64,000 nucleotides of DNA from the NCBI GenBank assembly GCA_963575745.1, contig CAUYUJ010016059.1, positions 578,849-642,848 of the forward strand, written 5' to 3'. The position numbers were made by a program, and so were the translations under genes. Below, in pieces: positions 45,766 to 57,452 of the stretch (its first letter is position 1; each line of letters starts with the position of its first letter). This stretch comes from Prorocentrum cordatum. Lineage: Eukaryota > Sar > Dinophyceae > Prorocentrales > Prorocentraceae. The notes beneath the pieces were generated by a model. The model did no database searches and had not been told where the DNA came from. It was given only the letters and a program-made list of their open reading frames with translations.

Positions 45766-46360
45766 CCCGAACGACTCGCACGCGGACGAAGTGCCCAAAC
45801 GCCTCACACCACGAGAAGCCCGACCGACTCACACCAGGACGAGAGGCCCGAACGACTCACACCAAGAAGAGCCCGAACGACTCACACCAGGTCGAGGGGC
45901 CCGAACGACTCACACCAGGACGACGCGCCCGAACGACTCACACCACGAGGAGCCCGAACGACTCACAACACGAGGAGCCCGAACGACTCACACCAGGGGG
46001 AGGGCCCGCACCGCCGCCTTCGTCGTCGTCGTCGTCGACGTCGTCGTCGTCGTCGTCGACGCGGTTGTGGTCGTCGTCGTTGCGGTCGACATCGTCGTCG
46101 TCGTCGGGTGCGTCGTCGTTGTTCAGATCATCGCTGAGATCGTCCTCTCCGCTGAGTCCCTCTTGCCTCCCACCGCTTTCTCTCCCTCCTCTTCCGCGTC
46201 GTCCTTCTCCCGCTGCCCCCACAAGGAGGATGTACAAGGAGGCGGGAAGAAGGAGGAACAGGGGAGATATGCGGGGCCAAGCGGACACACGCCTGAAAAA
46301 CACAACTGTCGGCACGCTTCGCAAGAGTTGCTGTTGTGAGATGGGCTGGTGGGGATACGC
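45766..46360 (+). repeat. GACTCACAC array 5 and cassette copy 2
   Basis: Regular GCCCGAACGACTCACACCA units (45766-46010) are followed by a GTCGTC tract (46018-46110) and the conserved 135-bp block at 46219-46355. Confidence 0.9.
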
Positions 46361-48197
46361 GAAGCGTAAAGAATTAATTATTGCGTGTGGATATGCTAAA
46401 CGCGCACGGTAAGAGCCCACACGCCCACAACCATCCCCCTGCGTCGTCGGGACAGTCATGGCTCCGCGCGCATCGTGCACCGAGACTGGGGGGGTCACCA
46501 CGGCCACTGACTGGACCTGATCTGGGCTTTCTTTTGTTTGTTCGCGCGGTCAGTCTGGGGAGTTGGGAGCGGCAGCGTGAAGTGGGCGAGTCCGGGGAAG
46601 AGAGCTGTTGAGGAACCCATCTTCCTATGTTTGTTCCGCTTTATACCTTTCTCTCACTTTTTGTTGGTTGCTTCTCTCTAGTTCTCTATGAATGCAAATC
46701 TGTGTATAAATGTATATCTGTATACATATGTATATGTGTATATATATATGTATGTGTATGTATATATATATATATACAAATGTGTGTGTATGCACACGTA
46801 TCCACCCCCTCTTTCTCACTTCCTCCTCTCCTTCCCCCCTTTCTCCCTGCTTTTGCGCCGTTCCATCCCTGCCGCCTCCACCCCCCCTCCATCCCTGCCC
46901 CTCTCCTTCTCCTTCTTCCGCTCCCCTCCCCTCCCTCGCTCCCTCGCACCATCCTCCTTCACCACCTTTGCGTGCGCCACCGTGCCACAGTTGCCGAGAC
47001 GCCGCCAGCTCCGCTGGCGGGAGCAGGAGCGCACAGGGGCCTCTGAGGACTGCGGTGCGAGCCGTGGCCCCCGCGCCCCCTCCCCGAGACGAGGCCATGA
47101 CAGGGGCAGCATCGGACCGGGACAACTCGGGGATCCCTGAGATTTAGCGGTCCTGGAGCATGTGTCGGACGTTGCCAGAAATGCTCCTGGCCCAAGCTGC
47201 CCCCAGGACTTCCAAGGAGGCCCCCACGGCCTCCAGAGAGCCCCGGACGAGGGCCAGAGGGCCCCAGGGGCTCCAGAATGGAGCGAAAAGCTGGGGGCAC
47301 CTTTGGGCCAGGGACACCTTTCGCAACACCCGAATGAGTCGGGCGCCGCGGCCTTCTCTGAGAGCGTTCCAGAGCGCTCTGGAAGCACACTCTGGAACGA
47401 TCTATCCCTGTCCTAGCCCTGCCCGGGGATGCAACGCCCACGTTAAGAAACACCGGGCCGTACCGGGTTCCCGAACGCTCTGGAACAATTTAGGCAGAGC
47501 AAAAAACCAGAGAACAAAACGGGATCTTTGAGATCCAGCGGTCCTGAAGGATATGAAAGGCACGGCGGCCTTCCTGTAGTGTCCAGGAACGATATGAGAA
47601 CACTCCGGCACGCTCTGGATCGCTTAATCCATGTCCTATAGCCTGCCCGACTCCCGCCCTAGACATCCCATGTCCTGATATTCTCGATACGGGGTCCCTG
47701 GAAAATCCTCGCCCTTTCCCCAGGACCAGCTTTGCACACTGAGCCGTCTGTCGACGGTCAAACAGCCCGGCGAAGGCCCCTAGAGGCCGAAAACTACCGA
47801 AACCTCGCGTCCCTATTGTTTCTTGTTCTTCAGGACGAGATCATGTCTGCCGCCCACCCCGCAAAGAAGTATGGGGATGTCCGCGCTGCGCGGCCCGCGC
47901 GAGGCGCGACGACCTACACCTCCGCGCCCCCGCGTGGCCCCGCAGGAGCAGGTCATCCTCCCCCCCTGCCCAGGCATTGAGCAGGCATGACCTGGCCCTG
48001 CAGGAGCAGGAGCAGGTCATTTTCTCGTCGAGTCTAAAAAATAGTAAAGGGATCGTGGAGCTAGGGACGTTCGATGCACTGCCTCGCAAATCCGTCGGGA
48101 AGTATCACTTCTGGGGTAAATCCATTCTAGAGTCGATCTCCCACCCGAACTCTCTCACGGACCAGGCGCCGTGGGCACGACCGAGCGAGCCCCTGGG
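46361..48197. other. Intergenic; TA microsatellite and repeated AGCGGTCCTG phrase
   Basis: A TATATATGTATG microsatellite lies at about 46705-46790 and CTCCTT-rich sequence at 46810-46950. GAGATTTAGCGGTCCTGGAG (47140) and GAGATCCAGCGGTCCTGAAG (47530) head two related stretches about 390 bp apart. CGCAGGAGCAGG / TGCAGGAGCAGGAGC appears near 47940-48015. No gene supported. Confidence 0.45.
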
Positions 48198-48207
48198 TCT
48201 GACTCTG

Positions 48208-48335
48208 CGGCGCGCCTGGGCGGGGGAGGTTCGAGGGAGCAGGCCTTTTCAGAAGGCGGCGGGACTTCCCAGAAGTCCTCCGGCCTTCTGAGAAGGCCCG
48301 CCCCTTCTCACCTCCCCCCCCAGGCTCGCCGCCGA
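48208..48335. mobile_element. 128-bp MITE flanked by a 10-bp target duplication
   Basis: The terminal inverted repeats read CGGCGCGCCTGGGCGGGGGA on the left and, reverse complemented, CGGCGAGCCTGGGGGGGAGG on the right. The interior is palindromic around CCTTCTGAGAAGG and CTTCCCAGAAG. The flanks are identical 10-bp direct repeats TCTGACTCTG at 48198-48207 and 48336-48345. A 9-10 bp duplication is typical of Mutator-like elements; no transposase is encoded. Confidence 0.75.
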
Positions 48336-48609
48336 TCTGACTCTGGAAGAAAACGCGGGCCGCCCCAGCGAGCTGGAAGCACACACGGCTGGATATCACA
48401 CGTAGAGCACCTGGGGGACACGCGCTGGATACGCCTTCGGAGAGCCAGACCTAGGCAATGGAATGGCAAGCGCGCTTCGAAAGGCACGTGGCAACCTGTA
48501 TCGAGCTCTCGGCCAAGCTGGCCGCGTCTGGTTTACCCAGCCTCCTGGTGATTTCCCTCCGAGCTCTGCGGCTCGCCGTTTCCCCCTGCTGCCCGCGGGG
48601 CCTAGCGAC

Positions 48610-48764
48610 CGCGCGGCCCGCGCGACGGTGACGCCGTGATCCAACGCCCTGGCGATGGCCTCCGCGAGCGCGGTCACGTTGTTGGCCTGGAAGAGAGACG
48701 TCGCGTGGCTCTCGGAAGCGATGAGCTCGGGGATGCCGCCGACGTTCGCCGCCAGGAACGGCAC
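48610..48764 (-). CDS. Single exon of a GT4-type glycosyltransferase-like host gene
   Basis: The minus-strand translation from 48764 reads VPFLAANVGGIPELIASESH, then ATSLFQANNVTALAEAIARA. This fits the C-terminal donor-sugar-binding region of family-4 (group 1) glycosyltransferases: P.(L)A..VGG.PE(L)I, a loop with hydrophobics, then LA.AI..AL. The frame is preceded exactly by TGGCAG on the minus strand, a good 3' splice site. At the other end the similarity fades after VTVARAAR, next to a GT dinucleotide (CGCG|GTCGCT). No flanking exon of the gene was found, so it would be one exon of a large intron-rich gene or a captured fragment. Open frame continues to 48396 but without family resemblance. 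Confidence 0.6.
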
Positions 48765-51700
48765 CTGCCACGCTGGGACTCCTCACCCTCGCTGCTGCCC
48801 CTCCTCCCTCTCCGCGTCCTCCCCCTGCCAGACCTTCTCTCGTTGCGAGGAAGTCGCGCTGGCAAAATTCTGTCAATTCTCCACATCCGAGGGCCTTGGG
48901 GGGCCTGGGACCGTCAAGCAACGACTCGGGATGAGGAACCGGTCCCGGGGAACAGGTCCAGACCTTCAAGGATCCACGTTGTCTCAATGCTCGTGCTGGG
49001 GACCTTCCTGGGGCCCACCTAACGGATCTGTTCGACTCCAGTTCGACTCGGGTTCGACTTAGGTTCGACTCGGGTTCGACGCAACTTCGACTCGGGTTCG
49101 ACGCAGCTTCGGCTCGGGTTCGACGCAGGTTCGACACAACTTCGACGCACGAGTGGAGCGAGTGGCTCCAGGAAGGTCCCCAGCATGAGCATCTGACGTT
49201 GTGGATGACGACGTCGGGGGTCTTGGTCCCCCTGCGCCCCGGAAGCCGCGCACCACAGGTCATCCTAACGCAGGCGCACTCTCACGAGCAGCTGGCACCA
49301 GCACGGCCCAGCACCGCCCAAGGAGATCTGCCCTGGCTGGCCCCAGTGAGGGCTTGGGGCGCCCGCCCGGCCTGTGCATGATGAGTCGGCGTGGCAGGGC
49401 ACGGATCCTAAGACGGGCCGATGTCTCTACAAGCGACATCTATAATGAGGACGGGCGGTAAGAACGCAAAGGCCTTGGACGCCGAAGTTGGCACCTCTCG
49501 GGCGGACTGCCAACACCCTGAAGGGTTGGCCAGTGAAAACCGCGAAGGACGGGCCGCAGAGGCAAGGACACAAGGGTACCCTAACGACATCCGTGGGTCC
49601 TGATCTCGATCTGCAGATTTTGACGAAGCCAGCCCAGAACAGCCGCAGGGTCCCGCGGAGGTCCTGCGTGAGCCTCTGGCCGTGGGAGTCAATATTCAGG
49701 GCCCCTATCTTACTCGAAGGGCTTCGGCTGCGCCTCACACTGCACGCCTTGCTGATCCCTTGCCTCCGCCTCCTCCTCCTCGCTCTCGCCCTCCTCGCCC
49801 TCGCTCAAGCCCTCCGCAGACCTCTGACGCCGCATTTTCGCTCGCAGCCCGTACTCCTGAAATCTGGACCCTCCGGCGGGATGCTCCATTCACTCCGAGC
49901 CACTCGGTTGATGACTCCGCGGCCCAATGAGGGCCCCAGAAACCCAGAAGCGGGCACAAACCGCCCGTCGTGATTTCCCCACGGCGCGAGGAGGTCGGTT
50001 TTCGGGCCAGAACTAAACGTCGTTCATTTCTAATCGTGCTCACTTCTAATTGTGCTCGTTTCAAATTATTCCTGGCCCCCTAGTGACCAGGAATAGGCCC
50101 AGGATAGAAAATTGGAAATGAAAGGAGAACTCTCGAATATTTAGGAATGGGCAATATATGTGGGCTCCGACGGCCGTTGGGGCTGCCTCGGGTGCCCCCA
50201 GAACGCTCCCCACAGGGGGGCGCAGCTGCTGAATCACACACACACACACCGCGGGGCCCGAAAACTTCCTCTCGAAGCACCCTGGGCCCAGCGCACGAGA
50301 CGCGTCCGAGAGCCTTCGCTTTCGCTCCAGCCCTCGCCCTCGCCCCCTCGCCCTCCCGCTCGTCCTCGCCTTGGCCGTCAGCAGCTCCGTGACCGCCATG
50401 GGGGAGTTCTCGGACCTAGACGGCAGAACGGCGCACCTCCAGCGAGAGAGGCGGGCGGAGGAGGGAGAACATCGCTTGGCCGACCCTTATCCCCACGGGC
50501 GCCGCCTGGGCCCCCACTGGCCGACTTCCCCTCTCTAGATTGGGATGTAAGCTGTTTCCTCCAGTTTCGAGGGGCCGATCCCCAACTGGGGTGCTGAGAT
50601 GGCGGGGTCTGGATAGGGATGGGGATGGGGATAGGGGTTGGTTAAACGATGCTGCAAGATGCGATGAGGATTTCGAACTTCGAGCATCGAGGCGTTGTGG
50701 GCCTCCTCCTGGTCTCTCGCCTCCGCGGCTAAATTCTCGCTTCGGAGTTCTGCAGTCAGAAAGAACCCCAACAGTGGCCTGGGACATATGTTTGACCTCC
50801 CGACCCTGATCTCCTCGGCTCGCGAACAAGAACACGACCGACGGCTGCCTGCCAACTTCGGCCTCCAGGTGGCCTCTGGACCGTCAACAAAAACTGACCA
50901 GCGAGAGAAACTGGTCACGGGGAAGGGGTAACATCTAGGGTCCATTTCGCGGCACAGCAACAAAACACGACGGGGAGGGCAGAGGGGGACGGCGGGAGAT
51001 GCTAAGAGACGAGGGGAGGATAATGAAGTAAGGAAGGGATTGAGGAGGAAGAAGAAGAGCAGCAGGGAGCGGGGGAAGGGCCCGTACCCCCTCCTCCTAT
51101 CTCAATTTCTCCCCACGCATCCTCCTCCCCAACCCCCAAACGCCTTCTTCTCTTGTCCTTCCAAGGCTCGCTTTGCCCAATCTTGCCTCGCGGTTTGTAT
51201 GTGGGCTGCGGGCCCGACTCGCGACGACAGATATCATTAGCAGATCTCGCTCGAGTCTCACCCTTCAGACACACAGCTTGCAACATCGGCATCCGTCCAC
51301 ACCGAGGCGCCTTGGAAACAGCACGGGCCGATCCGTATCGAAAAGCCACGCAGCAATTTTGAAAAAAACAAAAAAACAAAAAAACGCACGGACCTCCGGG
51401 AATTTTCATGTTTATGTAGTTGTCTGTGTTTCGAGTTTGAGCCCGTTTCTAATTATTCGCGATAATCCATTTGAGCCCGCAAAACATAGTTGCACATGTG
51501 TGCGAAATAACGTGAAGTGATCCGGGGGGGGGGAGGGAGGGAGGGGGCCGATCATGGCCGTTATCGCACAAACCTCAACTAAACAGGCTCTTTGAGACCA
51601 TCTGAACCCATGCCTCGACGAAGCAGACATTTGCGCCGCCGTCGCGGTCCTCGTTCTCGTCCTCGTCCTCGTCATCGTCATCGTCGTCGTCGTCGTCGCC

Positions 51701-52208
51701 GTCGCCGTCGTCGTCCTCGTAGTCGTCGTCGTCCTCGTCGTCGTCGTCCTCGTCGTCGCCGTGGTTCGTCGTCGTCGCCGTCGACTGCTGCTGTCCTTCC
51801 CCCCCTAACGGCGCACGACGGCCCCGCACCGGCGCCCCCCACCACCGAGCAGGTAGGTGAGCGCCCCGCCGGTGTCCCGGTCGTCTACGATTTCGACCTC
51901 TGGGGGGGCACGCCTGCCAGATTCTCATGGCGGAGGAGGAGGAATAGGGAGGAGGAGGAGGAAGAGGAGGAAGAGGAGGAGAAGAACGAGGAGGAGCAGA
52001 AGGAAGAGAAGGAGGAGGAAGAGGAGGAGCAACAGTAGGATAAGATGCTATTTGGCGCCGCCGCGTCTGTCAGCACAGGCGGGCACACTCGGAGGAGGAC
52101 AGGCAGAGGGTGCCTTCCTCAAATGCTCCTGGCGCACCCAAGCCCACCCGAGGGATCTCGGCGCGGGCGCGGAGCACAAAAATGATATGAAATATGGAAA
52201 AGACAGCC
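48765..52208. other. Intergenic; GGTTCGAC tandem and triplet tracts
   Basis: A ~12-15 bp tandem of GGTTCGACTC variants at about 49028-49155. CTCGCCCTCGCC-rich sequence lies at 49755-49810 and 50325-50375. A GTCGTCCTC tract (51640-51785) and GGA tract (51937-52036) follow. GGGACCGTCAAGCAACGACT (48909) resembles GGGACCGTTAAAAGACGACT at 59606. No gene supported. Confidence 0.5.
49028..49155. repeat. GGTTCGAC short tandem repeat
   Basis: About ten head-to-tail variants of (G/A)(G/C)TTCGAC(T/G)C over ~130 bp. The unit resembles a tRNA B box but no cloverleaf can be built. Confidence 0.85.
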
Positions 52209-52245
52209 TCACACTGTGAGATATTTGAGTGCAGGCTGCCTGTAG

Positions 52246-53429
52246 TTACTGCGGCTCCAAAGGGAGCCGCAGCCAGTGGACCTCGGGGTCTTTCGCTTCC
52301 AGAAGACGCGGAGCCACAAAAGTCCTGGAACCCTCACGGCCATCGTCGGCGGGGTGCTTCCCAGCCAAAAACAAACGTCTGTTGCGGGAAGCGCGTTCAA
52401 CGAGGTGAGATCTATAAGTGGCACAGTTCACCAGAAGGTGTCCAGCTGTCCCCGTCGAAACAAAAACGCACGACACGCATAGGACACAATGGCCTGGCGC
52501 AGCCCACACTCTGTGACCACGAGCAGCCGTGGCAGGAGCAATGCCAACACGCGGCACCATGGCCGCTGGGACTGCGAAATCGGCCCCCTTGGGCCTATCG
52601 TTGCGGCCCAGTCCTTTGCGACGTCGCTTGCTTTCGGGGACGCAAGTAGTGCCTCCTCGCATAGGAGTGGCAGGGTCGACCATTCTCGAAGCGACACAAG
52701 GGTGCGCAGTCACATCCGAGGGAACACAAAGTCCATTTGCAGCTTCAACTATCTCGCTGGCGTCGACCGACGCCGTGCATATAACAGGGTTGGAGTCCAC
52801 ACGCTGTCTAACATTGCGGGCACTCTGACTGGGCGGCTCACTGAGAGCTAGGTCAGGCGCACGCTTACGCTCGTCTTGGGTTACACCCGAAAATTCCCAG
52901 GGATCCCGAGCAGGAGGCAGAACCAGGTCCTGATCGGCTCGATGGCCTTGGTCCCTAGGGGGTCGGGCCAGAGAGACGGTGCCTGGGTGCCGTCACTGTC
53001 TGGAGGCGCAAACAGGGCTCTACCTCTCGCTGGACAGACTTCCAGTGACAGAGGCAAGCGGGCTTTATAAGACCTGGCTCCCTTTTTACAACAACTGCAC
53101 CTAACAAACCCGTTCTGCTCGGGCATGTGATGGCACAGGTTAGAGGGTGGCGGCTGAGCCCGAAGCTTCTTCTTATTATTGGGGCCACGCTTGGCCTTCT
53201 CCCGCGGGCGAGTTTCAGTCTTTCCCGCGGGAAGGTGATGCACATGCGCAATGGCAAGCCAATGCAGCACGTTCCTGGCAGGCTTCAAGGCAAGGCGCAT
53301 CGCCTTCTGCTGCTGAGGCGTGGATGCGTGCAAATCTCTGCCAGCTCTGGCAGCGTGATCAGCCCATCTATTAGCTCTTGCATATTGGGTAGCACCTGCT
53401 TGGTGGCCCCTAACGTGGGAAACTCCCAT
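52246..53429 (-). pseudogene. LINE 3' coding region: RNase H end and Cys/His-rich tail
   Basis: The frame at 52881-53429 begins VSHVRGHQAGATQYARANRW followed by ADHAARAG, the end of an RNase H domain with the conserved H and N-x-x-A-D. Downstream it gives FVRCSCCKKGARSY. The frame at 52246-52800 has GHRVWAAPGHCVLCVSC and LLVNC, a Cys/His pattern that may be a zinc-binding tail. The two frames do not join, so a frameshift lies near 52800-52900. Confidence 0.5.
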
Positions 53430-53525
53430 GGCCTCTCCAAGGCCCCCACGATCATCAATTTTGTGCCGAATCGACTTCCATAGGTCAGCGCTGGGCCTCG
53501 AGGACCGCAGGGGTACCCAAGCCCC

Positions 53526-53858
53526 CTAGGACAAACCGTCCAGGATTCCCATGTAGTTTGTAGGCACTGGTGCAAGGGTGATACAAACCCCTAACACCTT
53601 AAACAATGCGTAAAGCTCAGCCCTTGGGGAGCTCTGAACAGGACCAGGGAGGGCACCGAAGACCAGGATGTCAATCTTCGTTGGGTGTTTAACGAAACCC
53701 CACCCCGCTCTCGACGACTCTGGCCAGAACCACGCTGGTCTGCACGCGCCGGCAGTGTAAACATCACCTGTGACTCCATGAAAACTGCCAGACTCAACAT
53801 ACCAACGGTCACTGTCATCCCGCCTGGGCAATGGCGGGGCGGAAGATCGCGAGGCCAA
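53526..53858 (-). pseudogene. LINE RNase H domain, N-terminal half
   Basis: GDVYTAGACRP fills the place of the usual VYTDGSC strand, but the first catalytic Asp is replaced by Ala. SSRAGWGFVKHPTKIDILVF and then GALPGPVQSSPRAELYALFK follow, the latter with the conserved Glu of RAEL. YMGILDG supplies the second Asp position. The Asp-to-Ala change and the frame break before VRGHQ indicate an inactive copy. Confidence 0.6.
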
Positions 53859-54046
53859 TCCTCGCGTCCAGAACCACGATCCGTGAGACCTTGGCGGGTA
53901 TCATCGCGTGTCTGTGGTATCTAGACAGGCTGGTCTCTGCTGTTCTCGACCTGGGCATCCCCAGACTATGTGATATGGAAAGCGAGAAACCGTTGTTACA
54001 GAAGGGACAAGATGACGTGATGGCGTAGCCATGCCGATATAACCTG

Positions 54047-55110
54047 CTAGGCGCCCAGAAACCTCCGCCCACAAGACTGTGCAGCATGGTTTTGTTGGTA
54101 CTTGGAGAGTTGGTCTGGGGTATCTTCGGGGTCATGGTCGCGATCGCCGGGACCGACAGGAGCTTGACCGAACATACCTATGATGGGCTCCAGCCAATAT
54201 CCGATGGGCTCCTTCGGGCCCATCCCGTCACCAACGGGGTTGCACCTTTTTGCCCATGACGGCCACATCTTACGAACAGCAGCGGCTTTAACCAGAGCGT
54301 GAACATTGACAAGCGCGGCCGCTCGTAAATCAACCTTGTCTATAACATCCGTTACGAGGACGAAAGCTGACACAGGTCGCCAGCCGATGTCCCCCAGCGC
54401 CAGTGCCATGGCACCTGTCGTGCCCGCAACATGCTCCCACGGGTTCGGAACCTGAAGGGCACGAAATATCTGCCTATGCCAAGCCTTCTGCAACGCGTCA
54501 TGGGAGATGCACCTGTCACGAGCCAGGAGCGCCCACTGAACAATGGGCTGGGTCCAACAGTGGACCTGTGGATCGTCTCCTACATTTCCCTGAATGCAAG
54601 AGGAAATCCAGGCGGAGGTGGTAGCCCCAGGAGTCTACAAGGTTCCTCCCATGACGCTTCGTATTTGCTGGGCAAGTCTGGGGTGCGCGACATGCACCCC
54701 GACTCCGTACTGCATAGCGGGAGGCAGTGCCTGCCTCGAGAATATCGTCACCACCGATCCTCGAGCGCAGGCGTGCAGAATAGAGACGTTTACCTGCGTC
54801 CACATCAACCCCCAGAACTTCCAACGCATAACGGTAGCCTAGATGTTGAACACGACGGACAACTTGTTCACTGATCTGTGCGGGCGAGCATGCGTCAGTC
54901 ATCTTGTGTTTCGCAAGCGCGAGGTCCATGCTTTCCAATGTGGTAGCAAGGTTCGCTAACATAGCAACTGACGCGCTTACAATATCATGAACCCTCCCCA
55001 TGCTGGAGATCGTGATATCATCTGCGTATAACTCCACCGTGCGTGTGATGTGCGCCGTGCTGCCATACATGAGACCGAACGGACCGATCATTACGCACTG
55101 GACACAGAAC
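54047..55110 (-). pseudogene. LINE reverse transcriptase, YADD region and C-terminal part
   Basis: The frame at 54516-55091 gives TVELYADDITISSMGRVHDI, then ALAKHKMTDACSPAQISEQV and RRVQHLGYRYALEVLGVDVD, matching the palm motif C (YADD) and the following K/LG motifs of non-LTR RTs. The frame at 54047-54493 (NPWEHVAGTTGAMALALGDI, ALVKAAAVRKMWPSWAKRCN) is the region between RT and RNase H. RT motifs upstream of YADD are absent. Confidence 0.65.
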
Positions 55111-55219
55111 GTGGCGAGCGGACGGCCTGGCAGAACGCCTCTGGTTGCCTAGACCTCCGTTGGAGAAACGAGGAGTCCCATGCTATCCTGCGAGACGCCA
55201 TGTACATCCGTAGGGCCGA

Positions 55220-55850
55220 CAGCACCAAGAGGAGCAGGAGGAAAAGGAGGAGGGGACGGAGGACATTTGGAGGAAGAGAAGAAGGAGGAGGAGAAGGTGG
55301 AGCAGAAGAAGGAGGAGGAGGAGCAGAAGGAGGAGAAGGAGGAGGATGAGTAGGAGGAGAAATGTGATGATGCTGCTGCTGCTGCTGATGATGATGATGA
55401 TGCTGCTGATGATGATGAGAAGGAGGAGGAGGAGGAGAAGGAGGAGGTGGAGCGGGTAACTTGGAGAAGGGGGAATAGCTGGAGGAAAAAGGGGAGAACA
55501 GGACCAAGAGGAGGAGGAGGAGGACGAGAAGGAGGGAGAGAAGGAGGAGGAGGAGGAGGAGGAGGACGAGAAGGGGCAAGAGGAGGAGGGGGAGGAACGG
55601 GAGGACGACAAGGAAAACGAAAAGGAGGAGAAGGAGGAGAAGAAGGAGGAGGAACAGGATTAACAGAGGAGGAGGACGAGGAAGAGGAGGAGGTGGAGGA
55701 GGAGGAGGCGGGGAGGAGAGGAGGAGGAGGAGGAGGAGAGGAGGAGAGAGGAGGAGGAGGAGGAGGAGGAGGAGGGGAGGAGGAGGAGGAGGAGGAGGAG
55801 GAGGAGAAGGAGGAGGAGGAGAGGGAGAAGGAGGATAATGAAAAGGGCAC
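55220..55850 (+). repeat. GGA/GAG polypurine tract with GCT/GAT insert
   Basis: About 630 bp of purines on the plus strand, interrupted at about 55370-55415 by a GCTGCTGATGATGATG stretch. It abuts the truncated 5' end of the LINE. Confidence 0.95.
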
Positions 55851-56047
55851 GCATGGCTGATCCTCAAGCCTCAGGAGAGAGACCTTCGATGTGCGCTGGC
55901 GTTGGGGGGAAACGGGGGCCTCCGAGGGTGGGGGCCTCGGCGCTGCGGCTGTCTTCGTCGCGATGTCCTGGTCCGAAACTCTGGCGCAGGAGAAGTTGTC
56001 ATTGGGGTCCATGTGACGGGGGGGCATTGCAGCGGGGCATCTCGACT
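55851..56047. other. Short unique stretch
   Basis: Nothing recognised between the polypurine tract and the inverted-repeat element. Confidence 0.4.
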
Positions 56048-56252
56048 CGGCGGCGAGCAAGGGGGGGACGTGAGAAGGCAGGAGCCTTCTCAGAAGACTC
56101 GGGATTCCCCCGGCGTTCTGATAAGTTTTCTATGCTTTCCCCGAGGACAAAAAAGAGTTATCAGAAGGCACGAGGGATCCTGAGGAGTCCCGACGCCTTC
56201 TGACAAAAAAAACATGTCCTTCTCACTTCCCCCCCCCCCCTGCTCGCCGCCG
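56048..56252. mobile_element. MITE-like inverted-repeat element with nested palindrome
   Basis: The left end CGGCGGCGAGCAAGGGGGGG then GTGAGAAGG mirrors the right end CCTTCTCACTT then CCCCTGCTCGCCGCCG. Inside, CCTTCTCAGAAG is palindromic, and GTTCTGATAA pairs with TTATCAGAAGG further in. Same family as 14350, 26876 and 48208. No target duplication seen here. Confidence 0.7.
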
Positions 56253-57452
56253 ATTTTGGATTTGGGCCATCCCGGTAGGAGGAGGCAGGACAAGGTAGGA
56301 GGCAGGAGGCAGGAAGAGGTAGGAGGTATCATTGCCCAGCACTGAATACCCGAGCTGGTCGCGCGCGAAGCGCCCGGCCCACCTCCTACGAGGGTGCCCA
56401 GAGTGCCTGCATGAATTTACACGCAGTCGGCCCATGCAGCCTCAGGCTGGAGCCCGAGAACTGCAGCGTTCATGTAGCCCGGAGCCGTCACAGCTGCACG
56501 GGGCTCTCTGGTAGCCAGCCAGAGAACACGGGCGCCGGCGCCACACCCACTTGCCCGCAGGCCCAACGAAACACTGGATTACCCACAGTAGCGGACTTTC
56601 GTTCCCCCCCCCCTCCGAACGTTAGGAGGCCGCCGTAAGGAAATTCAGTTTCAAGGAGCCCTACCAGGGTGAATCTGGGGGCCAGATCTTGCACTCGGCT
56701 GGCCAGGCCGAACGGCAAGAGTCTCTCCTCAAGCTGCGTCCAGCAAGGGTGGCGATCGGGCTGCTACCCGCACGTTTCCAGAGACAACCGAAGCCCTCTG
56801 CGGCACAGGTGCCAGGTAGGAGGTAGTACCGACCCCCAAGGCCTCAAAACGTCGCGGAAAAACTGGCAGGCTTTCCCCAACCTGCTCGACAAAGCTTCTG
56901 GGTCTCAGGACCATTAGAAGACTGGGTTGGAAACTCAAAGGCCCACGTCGCGAAATAATCACCACATCACATGAATTATGGGACCTCCTCCCGCTTCTAC
57001 GTCGAGGATGAGAGGCACAAGATGGCGGCGCGAGAAGGCTGGCCTTCAACAAAAGGCGCGGGGGGGGGGGGCTGCTAAGAAGGAAAATCGATATCTTGGA
57101 AGCCATCCTGGCTTCTAACAACCCTTCTTTGCAGCCTCCGAGCCTTTCTAAGAAAGGCCATGCCTTCTTCGGTTGGCGTTCGACAAATAGCGGGCAACAC
57201 TGATCTTTGGAGAGCAGGCTACCCCTGTGAGGCGATCCCTCAGCGATGGCCCCTTCTGTGCACACCATCTTCCTGACAAGTTGTCTTCGGTACACGCTAT
57301 CCGCAGGGAGGTGGGTAGCGTGTCATAAGCGGACTGGCGCGCCAAATCGCACGCTATCTGTCCAACGATAACTGCACAAATGTAATCTTCAAAGCCAAAA
57401 CCCCAAAGAACGAAATTAGCCTGGAAACGTAAGTAACAGGTGTTAGCCATAG
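56253..57452. other. Intergenic; possible MITE remnant at 57.02-57.17 kb
   Basis: GGAGGCAGGA repeats near 56278-56325. GATGGCGGCGCGAGAAGGCT (57018) and CTTTCTAAGAAAGG (57145) look like a diverged member of the MITE family. No gene supported. Confidence 0.4.

Larger units (their letters stand above)
52209..55140 (-). mobile_element. 5'-truncated LINE with RNase H
   Basis: Minus strand, reading from right to left: RT with the catalytic YADD box (ELYADDITISS, YADD at 55017-55028), an RT/thumb and connection region (54.05-54.55 kb), an RNase H domain (53.3-53.86 kb), and a 3' region with Cys/His residues (52.2-52.8 kb). The 5' half (endonuclease and RT motifs before YADD) is missing, and the element stops at a GGA tract from about 55220. 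5' truncation is the usual fate of LINE insertions. Frameshifts are present between all segments. Confidence 0.7.

Noticed and set aside
49028-49155. tRNA gene suggested by GGTTCGACTC B-box-like sequence
   Set aside because: It is a short tandem repeat with no A box, no acceptor stem and no cloverleaf.
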